Positions 43,763 through 52,809 of a DNA stretch of 64,000 bases are shown here, one piece after another. The stretch's first letter is position 1. Each line of letters opens with the position of its first letter. A model generated the notes under the pieces. The model saw only the letters and a list, made by a program, of their open reading frames with translations, made no database searches and was not told where the DNA came from. The DNA lies in contig JAFDVW010000018.1 of the NCBI GenBank assembly GCA_018268755.1, positions 121,096 to 185,095 of the forward strand. The letters are read 5' to 3'. The stretch comes from Acidobacteriota bacterium. GTDB taxonomy: Bacteria; Acidobacteriota; Terriglobia; Terriglobales; Acidobacteriaceae. The position numbers and the translations under genes were made by a program.

Positions 43763-45229
43763 ATGACGAACTTATTCAGGAACCTCAGGGAATTCTATCG
43801 GAAGTTTTCCTCCCGCATCTTTCCGCTTGGGCTTTTTCTCCTGCTTGCTTTTTCGGTGTGGGCGCAAACCGCGCCACCGCAGACCGCCCCGGCCCCGCAG
43901 CCGCAAGCCGAGCCCTCCGCGAAAGAGCAGAAAATCTCCCCAGCGGAGGCGGAGGAGCTCTTTCATTCGGTCGACGAGATCATGCGCTTCGCCAGCAAAG
44001 ACACCGGTCTGCCCATTAAGCAGGAAGTGAAGCGCCGCCTGGCCAGCCGGGATGAGGTGACCGCTTACGTCGAGAAGAACATGGCCAAGGACGAGGACGC
44101 TCAGCGCCTGCGCCGCTCCGAGCTGGTGCTGAAAAAGTTTGGCCTGGTTCCGCGCGATTTCGACCTGCAGACTTTCCTGCTCGGGCTGTGGCGCGAGCAG
44201 GTGGCGGGCTACTACGATCCGGAGACCAAGACGGTCAGCCTGCTCGACTGGGTGGGCGCGGAACAGCAGAAGCCGGTCATGGCCCACGAACTTACCCATG
44301 CCTTGCAGGACCAGTCCTTCGGCCTGAAGAAGTGGCTGAAGGGGAACGACCTGAACGACAAGAAAACTCCCACCCCCGCCGACATTGAAAATGACGAAAT
44401 CACCGCCGCCCGCCAGGCGGTGGTGGAAGGGCAAGCCATGCTTACTCTGATTGATTATGAGCTGGCCCCCACCCATCAGACCCTGGCCGGTTCACCGCAA
44501 CTGCTGGGGCCGCTGAAGCAGGAGATGGTCAACGGCACCGCCGACTCTACGCTGTTCCGCCAAGCCCCCATTTTCCTGCGCGAATCATTGATTTTCCCTT
44601 ATCGCTATGGCATGGAGTTTGCCCTGGCTTTGCAACAGGCGGGCGGCCCGGAGAACCCGTTTGCCCGACCCTTTCGCCAGCCTCCGGTAAGCACCCGCAA
44701 CATCATGCAGCCGGAAACGTATTTGTCCGGCGAGAAAATCCCCCCCATGCCGGTGCCGGACTTCAACAAAATCTTCCCGGACTACGAGCGCTTCGATATC
44801 GGCGCCATCGGGCAATTTGACGTGGATGTGCTGGTCCACCAATATGCCGGCGAAGCCGCGGCGCGGGAGATTTCTCCCCACTGGCGGGGTGGCTACTACT
44901 ATGCGGCCCGTCCTAAGAAAGACACCGCCGCGCCCCTGGGAATTCTCTACCTCTCGCGCTGGTCGAATGCCGAGCGGGCCACGCAATTTGCCGCGCTCTA
45001 CGCGCGATCTCTGCCACAGCGTTACAAGCAGGTGCAGGAAGAGCTGACGCCCGGAGATGTTCCCCTCCGCTTGCCTGCCCTGCTCTCCCTCAACGGCAAA
45101 CACATCTGGACGACCGAGGAGGGCCCGGTGGTTGTCACGGTCAAAAACGATATGGTCCTGGTGACGGAGAGTCTGGACGGGGCCATCAGCAACGCGTTGG
45201 AGAAGGCGCTGTTGTCGCCCCAACCCTGA
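43763..45229 (+). CDS. Exported zinc metallopeptidase-like protein (HELTH motif)
   Basis: This 488-residue protein has an N-terminal export segment (IFPLGLFLLLAFSVWAQ). The zinc-peptidase motif is VMAHELTHALQDQSFGLKKW, and a downstream Glu in RQAVVEGQAMLTLIDYEL is a likely third ligand, as in gluzincins. VAGYYDPETKTVSLLDW just before the motif is typical of this uncharacterised family. The C-terminal part includes YYAARPKKDTAAPLGILYLS and no other domain I recognise. ATG 43763 follows GGGAG at 43754-43758. It is divergent from the TPR gene. Peptidase activity is likely but the target is unknown. Confidence 0.8.
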   Translation: MTNLFRNLREFYRKFSSRIFPLGLFLLLAFSVWAQTAPPQTAPAPQPQAEPSAKEQKISPAEAEELFHSVDEIMRFASKDTGLPIKQEVKRRLASRDEVTAYVEKNMAKDEDAQRLRRSELVLKKFGLVPRDFDLQTFLLGLWREQVAGYYDPETKTVSLLDWVGAEQQKPVMAHELTHALQDQSFGLKKWLKGNDLNDKKTPTPADIENDEITAARQAVVEGQAMLTLIDYELAPTHQTLAGSPQLLGPLKQEMVNGTADSTLFRQAPIFLRESLIFPYRYGMEFALALQQAGGPENPFARPFRQPPVSTRNIMQPETYLSGEKIPPMPVPDFNKIFPDYERFDIGAIGQFDVDVLVHQYAGEAAAREISPHWRGGYYYAARPKKDTAAPLGILYLSRWSNAERATQFAALYARSLPQRYKQVQEELTPGDVPLRLPALLSLNGKHIWTTEEGPVVVTVKNDMVLVTESLDGAISNALEKALLSPQP

Positions 45230-45270
45230 CGGGCTACGTCTCTCCGGACGGAGCGGTCTCTGCTGACTTT

Positions 45271-45278
45271 TGTATAAT
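45271..45278 (+). promoter_or_regulatory. TGTATAAT -10 element upstream of mtnP
   Basis: A perfect TATAAT preceded by TG lies 64 bases before the mtnP start. No good -35 is visible. It would drive the mtnP-pfkB pair. Confidence 0.5.
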
Positions 45279-45342
45279 CACAGGTTCCGCAGCAGTTTAA
45301 GAAACCATCCGGCAGTTCCCGGTTTGCAGATGAGGAGGCGCT

Positions 45343-46218
45343 TTGCCGCAGGCAGAAATCGGCATTATCGGTGGTAGCGGGCTTTATTCCATGCCCGGAC
45401 TCACCAAGGTCAAAGAAGTCAAAGTGAAAACCCCCTTCGGCGCGCCTTCCGATGCTTTCGTCCTGGGCACGCTGGAAGGCCGCAAAGTCGCCTTTCTGGC
45501 GCGGCATGGACGCGGCCACCGCATCCTGCCCAGCGAGCTGAACTTTCGCGCCAACATTTATGGCATGAAGCAACTGGGCGTCGAGCGCATCGTCTCCGTC
45601 TCGGCTGTCGGCTCCTTGAAAGAAGAGCACAAGCCGCTCGACTTTGTGATCCCCGACCAGTTTTTCGATCGCACCCGGCACCGCGTAGATACCTTCTTCG
45701 GCAACGGCATTGTCGCGCACATCGCCTTTGCCGATCCCATCTGCGGCGAACTGGCCGGGGTGGTGGAAGGCGCATGCAGCAAAGTGGGAGTCACCGGCAA
45801 GCGGGGCGGCACCTATCTCTGCATGGAAGGACCGCAATTCTCCACCAAGGCCGAGTCCAACGTCTATCGCAGCTTCGGCATGGACGTCATCGGCATGACC
45901 AATCTGCAGGAAGCCAAACTGGCGCGCGAGGCGGAGATCTGCTACGTCACCGTGGCCATGGTGACCGACTACGACTGCTGGCATCCCCACCATGATTCGG
46001 TCACCGTCGACCAGATTGTCGCGGTGCTGATGAAGAACGCGGAGAACGCCGCCAAAGTGGTGCGTGAGACGGTCGCGGCCATGCCCAAAGATCGCACATG
46101 CAAGTGTGGATCGGCACTGGCCCATGCGATTCTCACCGACCCCAAAAAGATTCCCGCGGCCACGCGCAACAAACTGAAACTCATCCTCGACAAATACCTG
46201 AAAGCTAAAAAAGCATGA
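45343..46218 (+). CDS. mtnP: S-methyl-5'-thioadenosine phosphorylase
   Basis: This 291-residue enzyme phosphorolyses 5'-methylthioadenosine to adenine and methylthioribose 1-phosphate in methionine salvage. It starts with TTG, supported by a strong GAGGAGG site at 45332-45338. Family motifs are [75 protein letters not shown] and [20 protein letters not shown], with ATDYD-like VTDYDCWH at the purine site. The length equals the MTAP class. The stop overlaps the pfkB start (ATGA), so both enzymes are made together; the kinase could act on the released sugar or nucleoside. Confidence 0.93.
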   Translation: MPQAEIGIIGGSGLYSMPGLTKVKEVKVKTPFGAPSDAFVLGTLEGRKVAFLARHGRGHRILPSELNFRANIYGMKQLGVERIVSVSAVGSLKEEHKPLDFVIPDQFFDRTRHRVDTFFGNGIVAHIAFADPICGELAGVVEGACSKVGVTGKRGGTYLCMEGPQFSTKAESNVYRSFGMDVIGMTNLQEAKLAREAEICYVTVAMVTDYDCWHPHHDSVTVDQIVAVLMKNAENAAKVVRETVAAMPKDRTCKCGSALAHAILTDPKKIPAATRNKLKLILDKYLKAKKA

Positions 46219-47138
46219 GCATTCTTGCCGTTGGTTCCATCGCCTTCGATACCATCGCAACCCCCGCCGGCCGCGTGGAAAACATGCTGGGCGGTTCCGC
46301 CACCTACTTCTCGCTTTCCGCCAGCTACTTTACCGACGTCCGCGTGGTGGCGGTAGTGGGGGAAGACTTCAGCGCGGAGCACGAGAATGTCTTGAAGAAG
46401 CGCGGCGTGGACACGCGCGGCATCGAGCGCGCCCCGGGCAAGACCTTCCGCTGGGGTGGGCAGTACCTGGAGAACCTGAACGAGGCCAAGACCGACTTCA
46501 CCGAGCTGAACGTCTTCGAAAAATTTCAGCCGCGCATTCCTTCGGCCTATAAGGATTCGCAGTTTCTGTTTCTGGGAAACATCCATCCCAGCCTGCAGGC
46601 CACGGTACGGCATGAGATGGACCACGCCCTGCTGACCGGCGGCGACACCATGAATTTCTGGATCCAGGGCTCCCGGCCGGAACTGGTGGAGACCCTGAAG
46701 CTGGTCAACGTGCTGCTGGTCAACGACGGTGAGGCCAAGATGCTGGCGGGGGAAAAGAGCCTGCCGCGCGCCGCCTTGAAGGTCCTGGCCATGGGCCCGC
46801 AGGCCCTGGTCATCAAGCACGGCGAGTACGGCGCCACCATCTTCTTCCGCGAAGGGGCATTCGGCATCGGCAAGCATCCCTTCCGCGCCCCTACGCTGCC
46901 CATTGATGAGGTGAAAGACCCGACCGGCGCAGGCGATTCCTTTGCCGGCGGATTCATGGGCTACATCGCCTCGCAGCCGCAGTTGAACCGCGAGGTCCTG
47001 AAGCGGGCCCTGTTTTATGGCGGCGTGATGGGATCGTTCGCGGTCGAGCGCTTCGGCACCGAGCGCCTGCAATCCCTGACTCGGGAAGAAATCGACGCCC
47101 GCTTCCAGGTGTTCCGCGAGTTGACCCACCTGGAGTAG
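46215..47138 (+). CDS. PfkB-family carbohydrate/nucleoside kinase
   Basis: This 307-residue ribokinase-like enzyme phosphorylates a sugar or nucleoside with ATP. The N-terminal strand is [17 protein letters not shown], the glycine pair lies in [17 protein letters not shown], and the C-terminal PfkB signature with catalytic Asp is [17 protein letters not shown]. The lid segment includes [20 protein letters not shown]. The four-base overlap with mtnP suggests a job in salvage of methylthioadenosine products or adenosine, but the substrate is not evident. The stop is followed after 22 bases by the next gene. Confidence 0.88.
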   Translation: MSILAVGSIAFDTIATPAGRVENMLGGSATYFSLSASYFTDVRVVAVVGEDFSAEHENVLKKRGVDTRGIERAPGKTFRWGGQYLENLNEAKTDFTELNVFEKFQPRIPSAYKDSQFLFLGNIHPSLQATVRHEMDHALLTGGDTMNFWIQGSRPELVETLKLVNVLLVNDGEAKMLAGEKSLPRAALKVLAMGPQALVIKHGEYGATIFFREGAFGIGKHPFRAPTLPIDEVKDPTGAGDSFAGGFMGYIASQPQLNREVLKRALFYGGVMGSFAVERFGTERLQSLTREEIDARFQVFRELTHLE

Positions 47139-47148
47139 CTTCCGAGCG

Positions 47149-47154
47149 TAGAAT
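47149..47154 (+). promoter_or_regulatory. TAGAAT -10 box adjoining the glycosyltransferase start
   Basis: TAGAAT ends six bases before ATG 47161, leaving no room for a ribosome site. Transcription would start at the initiation codon. TTGACC at 47121-47126 is a -35-like hexamer, but 22 bp away. Confidence 0.4.
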
Positions 47155-47160
47155 CCGCAG

Positions 47161-48858
47161 ATGAGTTCCCGCCCAAAAAGTTCCGGGAAACCGAGCCCGC
47201 GGCCCACGCGCCGGCCTCCCACCGAAATGGCCATTATCGGCCGTCTGGCCGCCGGCCTGGCGCTGGGCGCCTTCTTCTACTGCCGGCAGCACGATTTCCT
47301 GCTGCTCTACGGAGATGCGGTGGCGCACATCAACATCGCGCGCCGCATCTTTGACTCCCAGACCCCGGGCCTGTTGCAGTTCGGCACGGTGTGGCTTCCT
47401 CTGCCGCACCTGCTGATGCTGCCCTTTCTGCTCTCCAAGGCAACCTGGCAAACCGGAATCGGCGGCTCGGTCCCCTCGATGATCGGCTATGTCTTCGCCA
47501 CCCTGGGCGTCTTTCGCCTGGTGCGGGGTTCGCTCGCCTCCAACACGGGTTCGCAAACCGCCGCGCGCCTGGCCGCGTGGGGCGCCGCCCTGATCTTCGC
47601 CGCCAATCCCAATCTTCTGTATCTGCAAAGCACCGCGATGACGGAGACGGTGTATCTGGCATTCTTCCTGTGGGCGGTGGTTTTCAGCTCTGAATTTGTG
47701 CGGGCGGTGCGCGCCCAAAATCCGGGGGCGGACGATCCTCGAGCAAGTGTTCTTCTGCGCAATGCCGGCCTTTGCCTGCTGGGCGCCACCCTCACCCGCT
47801 ATGACGGATGGTTCCTGGCGGGAGCGGTGGGGGTAGTGGTTTTGTTCACGGTGGCACGCCATAACACGCCCGGGCTACGCCGAAGCTTCATCCGCTTTGT
47901 GCTCATCGCTGCGGCGGGGCCCTTCTTGTGGGTCGGCTACAACGCTATCGTCTATCGCAATCCGCTGGAGTTTGCGAACGGCCCTTACTCGGCCAAGGCC
48001 ATTGAAGAGCGCACCGCCGCGCCAGGACAAGCGTGGCATCCCGGCTCCCATGATTTGCCCACCGCCGCCAGCTACTTCCTGAAATCCGCCGAGATGAACC
48101 TGGTGGAAAGCCCCTGGCACCGGGTCTGGCTGGGCATCGCCCTGCTGGGGACCTTGCTGATCCTGCTCTTGGAGCAGCGCTATGGGACGCTGCTCTTGCT
48201 CTGGGCGCCGCTTCCCTTCTACATGCTCTCCATCGCTTATAGCGGGGTACCGATTTTTCTGCCGGCGTGGTGGCCTTACACGCTGTACAACTCCCGCTAT
48301 GGCTTGCAGCTGCTGCCCGCCTTTGCGGTACTGACCGCAGTGGCCATTTATTTCCTCTCCCGAATTTTTCCCGGCACGCGCTACAAGGTCGCGGTGGCGG
48401 TCCTGCTTCTGGCCTTCACCGTGGGAAGCTACACCTCGGTATGGCGGCGACAGCCAATTGTCTTCCGCGAAGCCTGGATCAATTCGCGCACCCGGCTGGC
48501 GTTGGAACAACAGTTGGCCCGCACCTTGCAACGCATACCACCCAATGCAACGTATCTGATGTATCTGGGAGACCATGTCGGCGCTCTGCAGCAGGCCGGC
48601 ATCCCCCTGCGGCACACCATTAATGAAGGCAACCATCGTCCCTGGGTTCGACCGGCCGATCCGCAAGGGCTGTGGGAGCGCGCCTTGGCACAGCCGGCAC
48701 AGTATGCCGACTTTGTCATAGCTTTCGAAGGCGACGCGGTCGACCGTGAAGTGAACAAGCAGGACCTGGAGCCGCTGTTCGTCATTCACGTCACCGGCCA
48801 GCCCCGCGCCACCATCTACACCTCCCTGGGGCGGGTCCTGAAAGGCCCCGACCGGTAA
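47161..48858 (+). CDS. Multi-spanning membrane glycosyltransferase-like protein (GT39/ArnT-type)
   Basis: This 565-residue polytopic protein has a basic N-terminus and roughly ten to twelve hydrophobic segments. Close to the first periplasmic loop is LLYGDAVAHINIARRIFD, which resembles the acidic catalytic loop of polyprenyl-phosphate-dependent (GT-C) glycosyltransferases. Further segments are IFAANPNLLYLQSTAMTETV and TLTRYDGWFLAGAVGVVVL. The C-terminal about 120 residues are soluble (ATYLMYLGDHVGALQQAGIP). It would transfer sugar from a lipid carrier on the periplasmic face; donor and acceptor are unknown. It follows pfkB by 22 bp but seems to have its own -10 box. Confidence 0.8.
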   Translation: MSSRPKSSGKPSPRPTRRPPTEMAIIGRLAAGLALGAFFYCRQHDFLLLYGDAVAHINIARRIFDSQTPGLLQFGTVWLPLPHLLMLPFLLSKATWQTGIGGSVPSMIGYVFATLGVFRLVRGSLASNTGSQTAARLAAWGAALIFAANPNLLYLQSTAMTETVYLAFFLWAVVFSSEFVRAVRAQNPGADDPRASVLLRNAGLCLLGATLTRYDGWFLAGAVGVVVLFTVARHNTPGLRRSFIRFVLIAAAGPFLWVGYNAIVYRNPLEFANGPYSAKAIEERTAAPGQAWHPGSHDLPTAASYFLKSAEMNLVESPWHRVWLGIALLGTLLILLLEQRYGTLLLLWAPLPFYMLSIAYSGVPIFLPAWWPYTLYNSRYGLQLLPAFAVLTAVAIYFLSRIFPGTRYKVAVAVLLLAFTVGSYTSVWRRQPIVFREAWINSRTRLALEQQLARTLQRIPPNATYLMYLGDHVGALQQAGIPLRHTINEGNHRPWVRPADPQGLWERALAQPAQYADFVIAFEGDAVDREVNKQDLEPLFVIHVTGQPRATIYTSLGRVLKGPDR

Positions 48859-48910
48859 TTACACAGGTTCATTCTCCCGCCGCGGGGCGCGTCTGGCGGG
48901 AGCCGGAGAG

Positions 48911-48919
48911 TGGTAAAAT
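48911..48919 (+). promoter_or_regulatory. Extended -10 (TGG-TAAAAT) before mgtC
   Basis: TGGTAAAAT is an extended -10 element ending 11 bases before ATG 48931, which argues for that start and for a nearly leaderless transcript. A GTG at 48910 would lie inside the promoter. Confidence 0.5.
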
Positions 48920-48930
48920 CCGCCCAAGTC

Positions 48931-49638
48931 ATGCCTCTCATCGGCCACATTCTGCAAAGCCTGCACCACGAGATCACGGCCGTGGCCCTGGTCTCGATAG
49001 TGCGCCTGGTGTTGGCGGCGATCCTGGGCGGGCTGATCGGCTTGGAGCGGGAGATGAAGCACCGCCCGGCGGGCCTGCGCACGAATCTTTTTATCTGCGT
49101 GGGGGCGGCCATGTTCACTCTGCTCTCCGACCAGCTGGCGGTGATGTTCCTGGGCGACCACACCCGCATTGCGGCGCAGATTATTCCTGGCATCGGCTTC
49201 ATCGGCGCGGGATCGATTGTGCATGCTCGCACCGATCTGGTCACCGGCATCACTTCGGCCGCCACCCTGTTCGTGGTGGCATCCATCGGCATGGCGGTCG
49301 GCGGAGGGCTTTATCTCACCTCCATCTTTGCCACGATTTTGATCTTGCTCTGCCTGTACCTGCTGGGCCGGGCGGAAGAAGCGCTGAATCTGAAGCTGGC
49401 AGTGCACAGTTACGAGATCACCGGCAATAGCGCCGAAGAAATTACCCACGAGGTCAATCGAATTTTGGAGCCCCTTCACGCCATGATGCAAAACGTGCAG
49501 GTCGCGGCCACCCGCGATCATGTGCGCCTGCAGTTTGAACTGGAAGGAACCCGCAAAGGCCAGGCCAGGGTCCTGGATCTCCTGCGGCAGTCCTCCATCC
49601 TGCGCACTGTTTCCCCTCTGGGCTTGGTCAAGGCATGA
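48931..49638 (+). CDS. MgtC/SapB family membrane protein
   Basis: This 235-residue protein has four to five transmembrane helices in the N-terminal half: VSIVRLVLAAILGGLIGLER with the conserved Arg-Glu after the helix, LRTNLFICVGAAMFTLLSDQ, IIPGIGFIGAGSIVHA, GITSAATLFVVASIGMAVGG and LTSIFATILILLCLYLLG. An ACT-like C-terminal domain follows. MgtC-family proteins modulate growth at low Mg2+ and bind ATP-synthase or transporters in some pathogens; in free-living bacteria the role is vague. The stop overlaps the dapF-like gene by ATGA, making this the first gene of the run to plsC. Confidence 0.87.
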   Translation: MPLIGHILQSLHHEITAVALVSIVRLVLAAILGGLIGLEREMKHRPAGLRTNLFICVGAAMFTLLSDQLAVMFLGDHTRIAAQIIPGIGFIGAGSIVHARTDLVTGITSAATLFVVASIGMAVGGGLYLTSIFATILILLCLYLLGRAEEALNLKLAVHSYEITGNSAEEITHEVNRILEPLHAMMQNVQVAATRDHVRLQFELEGTRKGQARVLDLLRQSSILRTVSPLGLVKA

Positions 49639-50423
49639 CTTCGTTCTCCATTCCCTTCACCAAAGCCAGCGCCTGCGGCAATGATTTTCTGATCATCGAT
49701 GGGGCCGATGCCCCCGCCGACATCGCCGCCTTCACCCGCCGTATCTGTGAACGCCATGAGGGCGTGGGGGCCGATGGCGTCGAGTGGCTTTTTCCCGCCA
49801 ATGATGCCGACATCCATGCTCGCCTGATCAACGCCGATGGCTCGGAAGCGGAGATTTCCGGCAACGGCACGCGTTGTGTGGCGGCCTATCTTTGCTCGCA
49901 GCAGGCGCGGGAGAAGATCGTCATTCGCACCGGGGCCGGCCTGAAGATCTGCACCCTGACCTCTCGCAGCGAGCAACAGTATGAATTCGAAATCGCCATG
50001 GGCAAACCCGAGGTCGGAGAAGCCTTCTCTCTACCGCTGTCTTCCGGAGAAGTGCGCGGCGTGCCGGTTTCCATGGGCAACCCGCATTACGTGATCTTTG
50101 TGCCGGACTTTGCCCCCAACTGGCGCGACGTAGCGGCCGAAATCCAGCGCAACTCCTACTTCAAGCAAGGCATTAATGTTGAGCTGGTAAAGATTCAGGA
50201 TAAAAGCAATATCGACGTACGCTTTTTTGAACGCGGCGTCGGAGAAACCCAGTCCTCCGGGACTGGCTCCTCGGCCGCCGCCGTGGCCACCATTGCTACC
50301 GGGCAGGGCCAATCGCCTTTGCGGGTGCATACCCCGGGCGGCCTGCAAGGCGTGCGCTGGGAAGATCAGCTCTTCCTGCGCGGGTCGGCGCGAATCCTCT
50401 GCCGGGGAGAATTCTTTCTTTAA
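49635..50423 (+). CDS. dapF: Diaminopimelate epimerase-like protein with second catalytic Cys replaced by Ser
   Basis: DapF converts LL- to meso-diaminopimelate using two cysteines as acid and base. This 262-residue protein keeps FTKASACGNDFLIIDG, GVGADGVEWL, NADGSEAEISGNGTRC (Cys81, first catalytic residue), MGNPHYVIFV and FFERGVGETQ. The second site reads QSSGTGSSAA where the family has ACG, so the second cysteine is Ser208. Canonical racemisation needs both thiols, so activity may be weak or altered. The gene overlaps mgtC by ATGA and lies five bases before an LD-carboxypeptidase gene and mpl, all dealing with meso-DAP peptides. The symbol reflects family only. Confidence 0.82.
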   Translation: MTSFSIPFTKASACGNDFLIIDGADAPADIAAFTRRICERHEGVGADGVEWLFPANDADIHARLINADGSEAEISGNGTRCVAAYLCSQQAREKIVIRTGAGLKICTLTSRSEQQYEFEIAMGKPEVGEAFSLPLSSGEVRGVPVSMGNPHYVIFVPDFAPNWRDVAAEIQRNSYFKQGINVELVKIQDKSNIDVRFFERGVGETQSSGTGSSAAAVATIATGQGQSPLRVHTPGGLQGVRWEDQLFLRGSARILCRGEFFL

Positions 50424-50428
50424 GCCCT

Positions 50429-51379
50429 ATGAGCCGAACCCCATCGAGCCCTCGCGTGAAGCCTCCCGCCCTGCGTAAGGGAGACACCGTCGCCATCGTT
50501 GCCCCGGCCAGCAACACCAAACGCGAGCACACCGAGGCCGGGGCTGAGCGCCTACGCGAACTGGGCTATCAGACACTCTTTCTGGATTCCATCTTCGACA
50601 AAGATCTGTATTTTGCCGGGACCCTGGAGCGGCGGGTGCGCGAACTGGAAGAGATGTTTGTGCGCGACGATGTCCGGGCCATCGTGTGCGCGCGCGGCGG
50701 CTACGGCACGAACTACCTGCTGGAACGGCTGGACCTGTACAAGATTCGCCGTCATCCCAAGATCTTTGCCGGCTACAGCGACGTGACTTCCCTGCTCACC
50801 CACTTTGCCGACGCCGCCGGCCTGGTGGTCTTCCATGCTCCCATGATCAACAAAGATTTCCGCGATCCCGTGGGAGTAGACCTTGCTTCCTGGGAGGCTG
50901 CGGTGGGTGGAACGTCTTCCTGGACTATTGCGCAAGGTTCCGGAGCCAAGCCTCTGGTGCCGGGAGCGGCCGAGGGCATCCTTTATGGGGGCTGCCTCTC
51001 CATTCTGGTGGCCTCGCTGGGCACACCGTATGAAATCCACACCGCGGGCACGTTGCTCTTTCTTGAGGACATCGCCACCAAGCCCTATCAGGTGGACCGC
51101 ATGCTGATGCAGTTGAAGCTGGCGGGCAAACTGCGGGAGGTGCGCGGCATCCTCTTCGGCGAGATGCTGGATTGCGTGCAGGTGGCGAACCAGGGCTACA
51201 CGCTGGAAGAAGTGGTGTTGCGGGTGGTGGGCGATCTGGGCATCCCCGTGGCCTACGGCCTGCGCTCCGGCCATGTCTCCCACCGCAATATAACGTTGCC
51301 CTTTGGGGTGCGCGCCGGGCTCCGGGCGGAAGCGGAAAATGTTAGCCTGCACATACTGGAGCCGGCGACTGAGGCATGA
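50429..51379 (+). CDS. ldcA: LD-carboxypeptidase (S66 family, LdcA-like)
   Basis: LD-carboxypeptidase removes the terminal D-Ala from muropeptide tetrapeptides in the cytoplasm, giving the tripeptide that Mpl reuses. The 316-residue product has the family start LRKGDTVAIVAPAS, the block RAIVCARGGYGTNYLLERL, the nucleophile Ser in IFAGYSDVTSLLTHFA, FHAPMINKDF, the Glu region LFLEDIATKPYQVDRMLMQL and the catalytic His in LRSGHVSHRNITLPFGV. It follows the dapF-like gene by five bases and overlaps mpl by ATGA. The order ldcA-mpl gives two consecutive steps of peptidoglycan recycling. Confidence 0.92.
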   Translation: MSRTPSSPRVKPPALRKGDTVAIVAPASNTKREHTEAGAERLRELGYQTLFLDSIFDKDLYFAGTLERRVRELEEMFVRDDVRAIVCARGGYGTNYLLERLDLYKIRRHPKIFAGYSDVTSLLTHFADAAGLVVFHAPMINKDFRDPVGVDLASWEAAVGGTSSWTIAQGSGAKPLVPGAAEGILYGGCLSILVASLGTPYEIHTAGTLLFLEDIATKPYQVDRMLMQLKLAGKLREVRGILFGEMLDCVQVANQGYTLEEVVLRVVGDLGIPVAYGLRSGHVSHRNITLPFGVRAGLRAEAENVSLHILEPATEA

Positions 51380-52809
51380 GCAAACACATCCATCTCATTG
51401 GCATTTGCGGCACGGCGATGGCCTCGCTGGCCGGCATGCTGCAGCAACGGGGCTTGCGTGTAACCGGCTCCGATGCGGCGGCCTATCCTCCCATGTCCGG
51501 CTTCCTGGCCTCGCTGGGCATCCCGGTCGCGCAACCGTTCGCGGAGAAAAATCTCTCGCCCCGGCCGGACCTGGTGGTAGTGGGGAATGCCATCTCGCGC
51601 GGCAACGTGGAGCTGGAGTTCGTGCTCGACCAGCGCATTCCCTTCTGCTCCCTGCCGCAGATTCTGCAGGAAGAATTCCTGCGCGGGAAAGACGTGATCG
51701 CCGTCGCCGGCACCCATGGCAAGACCACGACCACCTCCATGCTGGCATGGATCTTCCACTCGGCGGGATTGCAGCCATCATTTCTGATCGGCGGCATTGC
51801 GGAAAACTTTGGCAGCAGCTTCCAGCTTGGCCAGGGCCAGAACTTCATTATCGAGGCCGACGAGTATGACACCGCGTTCTTCGACAAGGGGCCGAAGTTC
51901 CTGCATTATTTCCCCGACTCGGTGGTCCTGACCTCGGTCGAGTTCGACCACGCGGATATCTACAAAGACCTCGAAGCGGTCGAGACCGCCTTCAAGCGCC
52001 TGGTGAACCTGGTCCCACGCCGAGGAAAGATCGTGGCCTTCGACACCGGGGCCAGCCTCGAACGCTGTCTGGCCAAGGCTTTCTGCCCGGTGGAGCGCTA
52101 TGGATCGGGGGCTGGGGCGCAGTGGCAGGTCAGCCATCTCAAACTTGAGCCCACGCGTACCGCCTGGTCGGTGCTGCACAACGGCCAGCACTGGGCGGAC
52201 CTGGAGTTTTCTCTGGGCGGGGAATACAACGCCTGGAACGCGACCGCCGCCGCGGGTATCGCTGCCAGCTACGGGATCTCCAAAGAGGCCATCGCTGCCG
52301 CGCTTCGGACCTTCAAGAGCGTGAAACGGCGCCTGGAAGTGCGCGCCGAAATCCACGGCATCACCATTATTGAAGACTTTGCCCACCATCCCACGGCGAT
52401 TGCCGGTACGCTGACGGCATTGCGCTCCCGCTATCCCGGCGCGCGCCTGTGGGCGGTTCTGGAACCGCGCTCCAACACCCTGCGCCGCCGCGTGCTGCAG
52501 GAGGATTTGGCCAGAAGTCTGGCTCTGGCCGACGAAGTGGTGCTGGCCAACGTCTTCAAGTCAGAGGCCATTCCGGAAACCGAGCGTCTGAACGTGGAAG
52601 AACTTACCGCGCTGATTGCAAGACAGGGCCGCCGGGCACGTGTCATTCCCGACGCCGACGCCATTATCAAAACCACCGCCCCCGAGATGCGATCCGGAGA
52701 CGTGATTGCCATCCTTTCCAATGGCGGCTTCGGCGGCATCTATGAGAAACTGCCAGCCGAGCTCAAGACTCTGGCCAACCGCCCCACTGAGGTCCCGAGC
52801 AAAGCGTGA
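51376..52809 (+). CDS. mpl: UDP-N-acetylmuramate:L-Ala-gamma-D-Glu-meso-DAP ligase
   Basis: Mpl attaches the recycled tripeptide directly to UDP-MurNAc, bypassing MurC-MurE. The 477-residue product has the Mur-ligase three-domain plan: UDP-binding N-domain (MSKHIHLIGICGTAMASLAG, VVVGNAISRGN), ATP-binding central domain (DVIAVAGTHGKTTTTSMLAW, FIIEADEYDTAFFDKGPKFL, SVEFDHADIY) and C-domain (GITIIEDFAHHPTAIAGTL, LEPRSNTLRRRVLQ). GICGTAM and YDTAFFDKGPKF distinguish Mpl from MurC. It overlaps ldcA (ATGA) and the M61 gene (GTGA). Free tripeptide would come from an importer or periplasmic amidases not in this window. Confidence 0.94.
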   Translation: MSKHIHLIGICGTAMASLAGMLQQRGLRVTGSDAAAYPPMSGFLASLGIPVAQPFAEKNLSPRPDLVVVGNAISRGNVELEFVLDQRIPFCSLPQILQEEFLRGKDVIAVAGTHGKTTTTSMLAWIFHSAGLQPSFLIGGIAENFGSSFQLGQGQNFIIEADEYDTAFFDKGPKFLHYFPDSVVLTSVEFDHADIYKDLEAVETAFKRLVNLVPRRGKIVAFDTGASLERCLAKAFCPVERYGSGAGAQWQVSHLKLEPTRTAWSVLHNGQHWADLEFSLGGEYNAWNATAAAGIAASYGISKEAIAAALRTFKSVKRRLEVRAEIHGITIIEDFAHHPTAIAGTLTALRSRYPGARLWAVLEPRSNTLRRRVLQEDLARSLALADEVVLANVFKSEAIPETERLNVEELTALIARQGRRARVIPDADAIIKTTAPEMRSGDVIAILSNGGFGGIYEKLPAELKTLANRPTEVPSKA

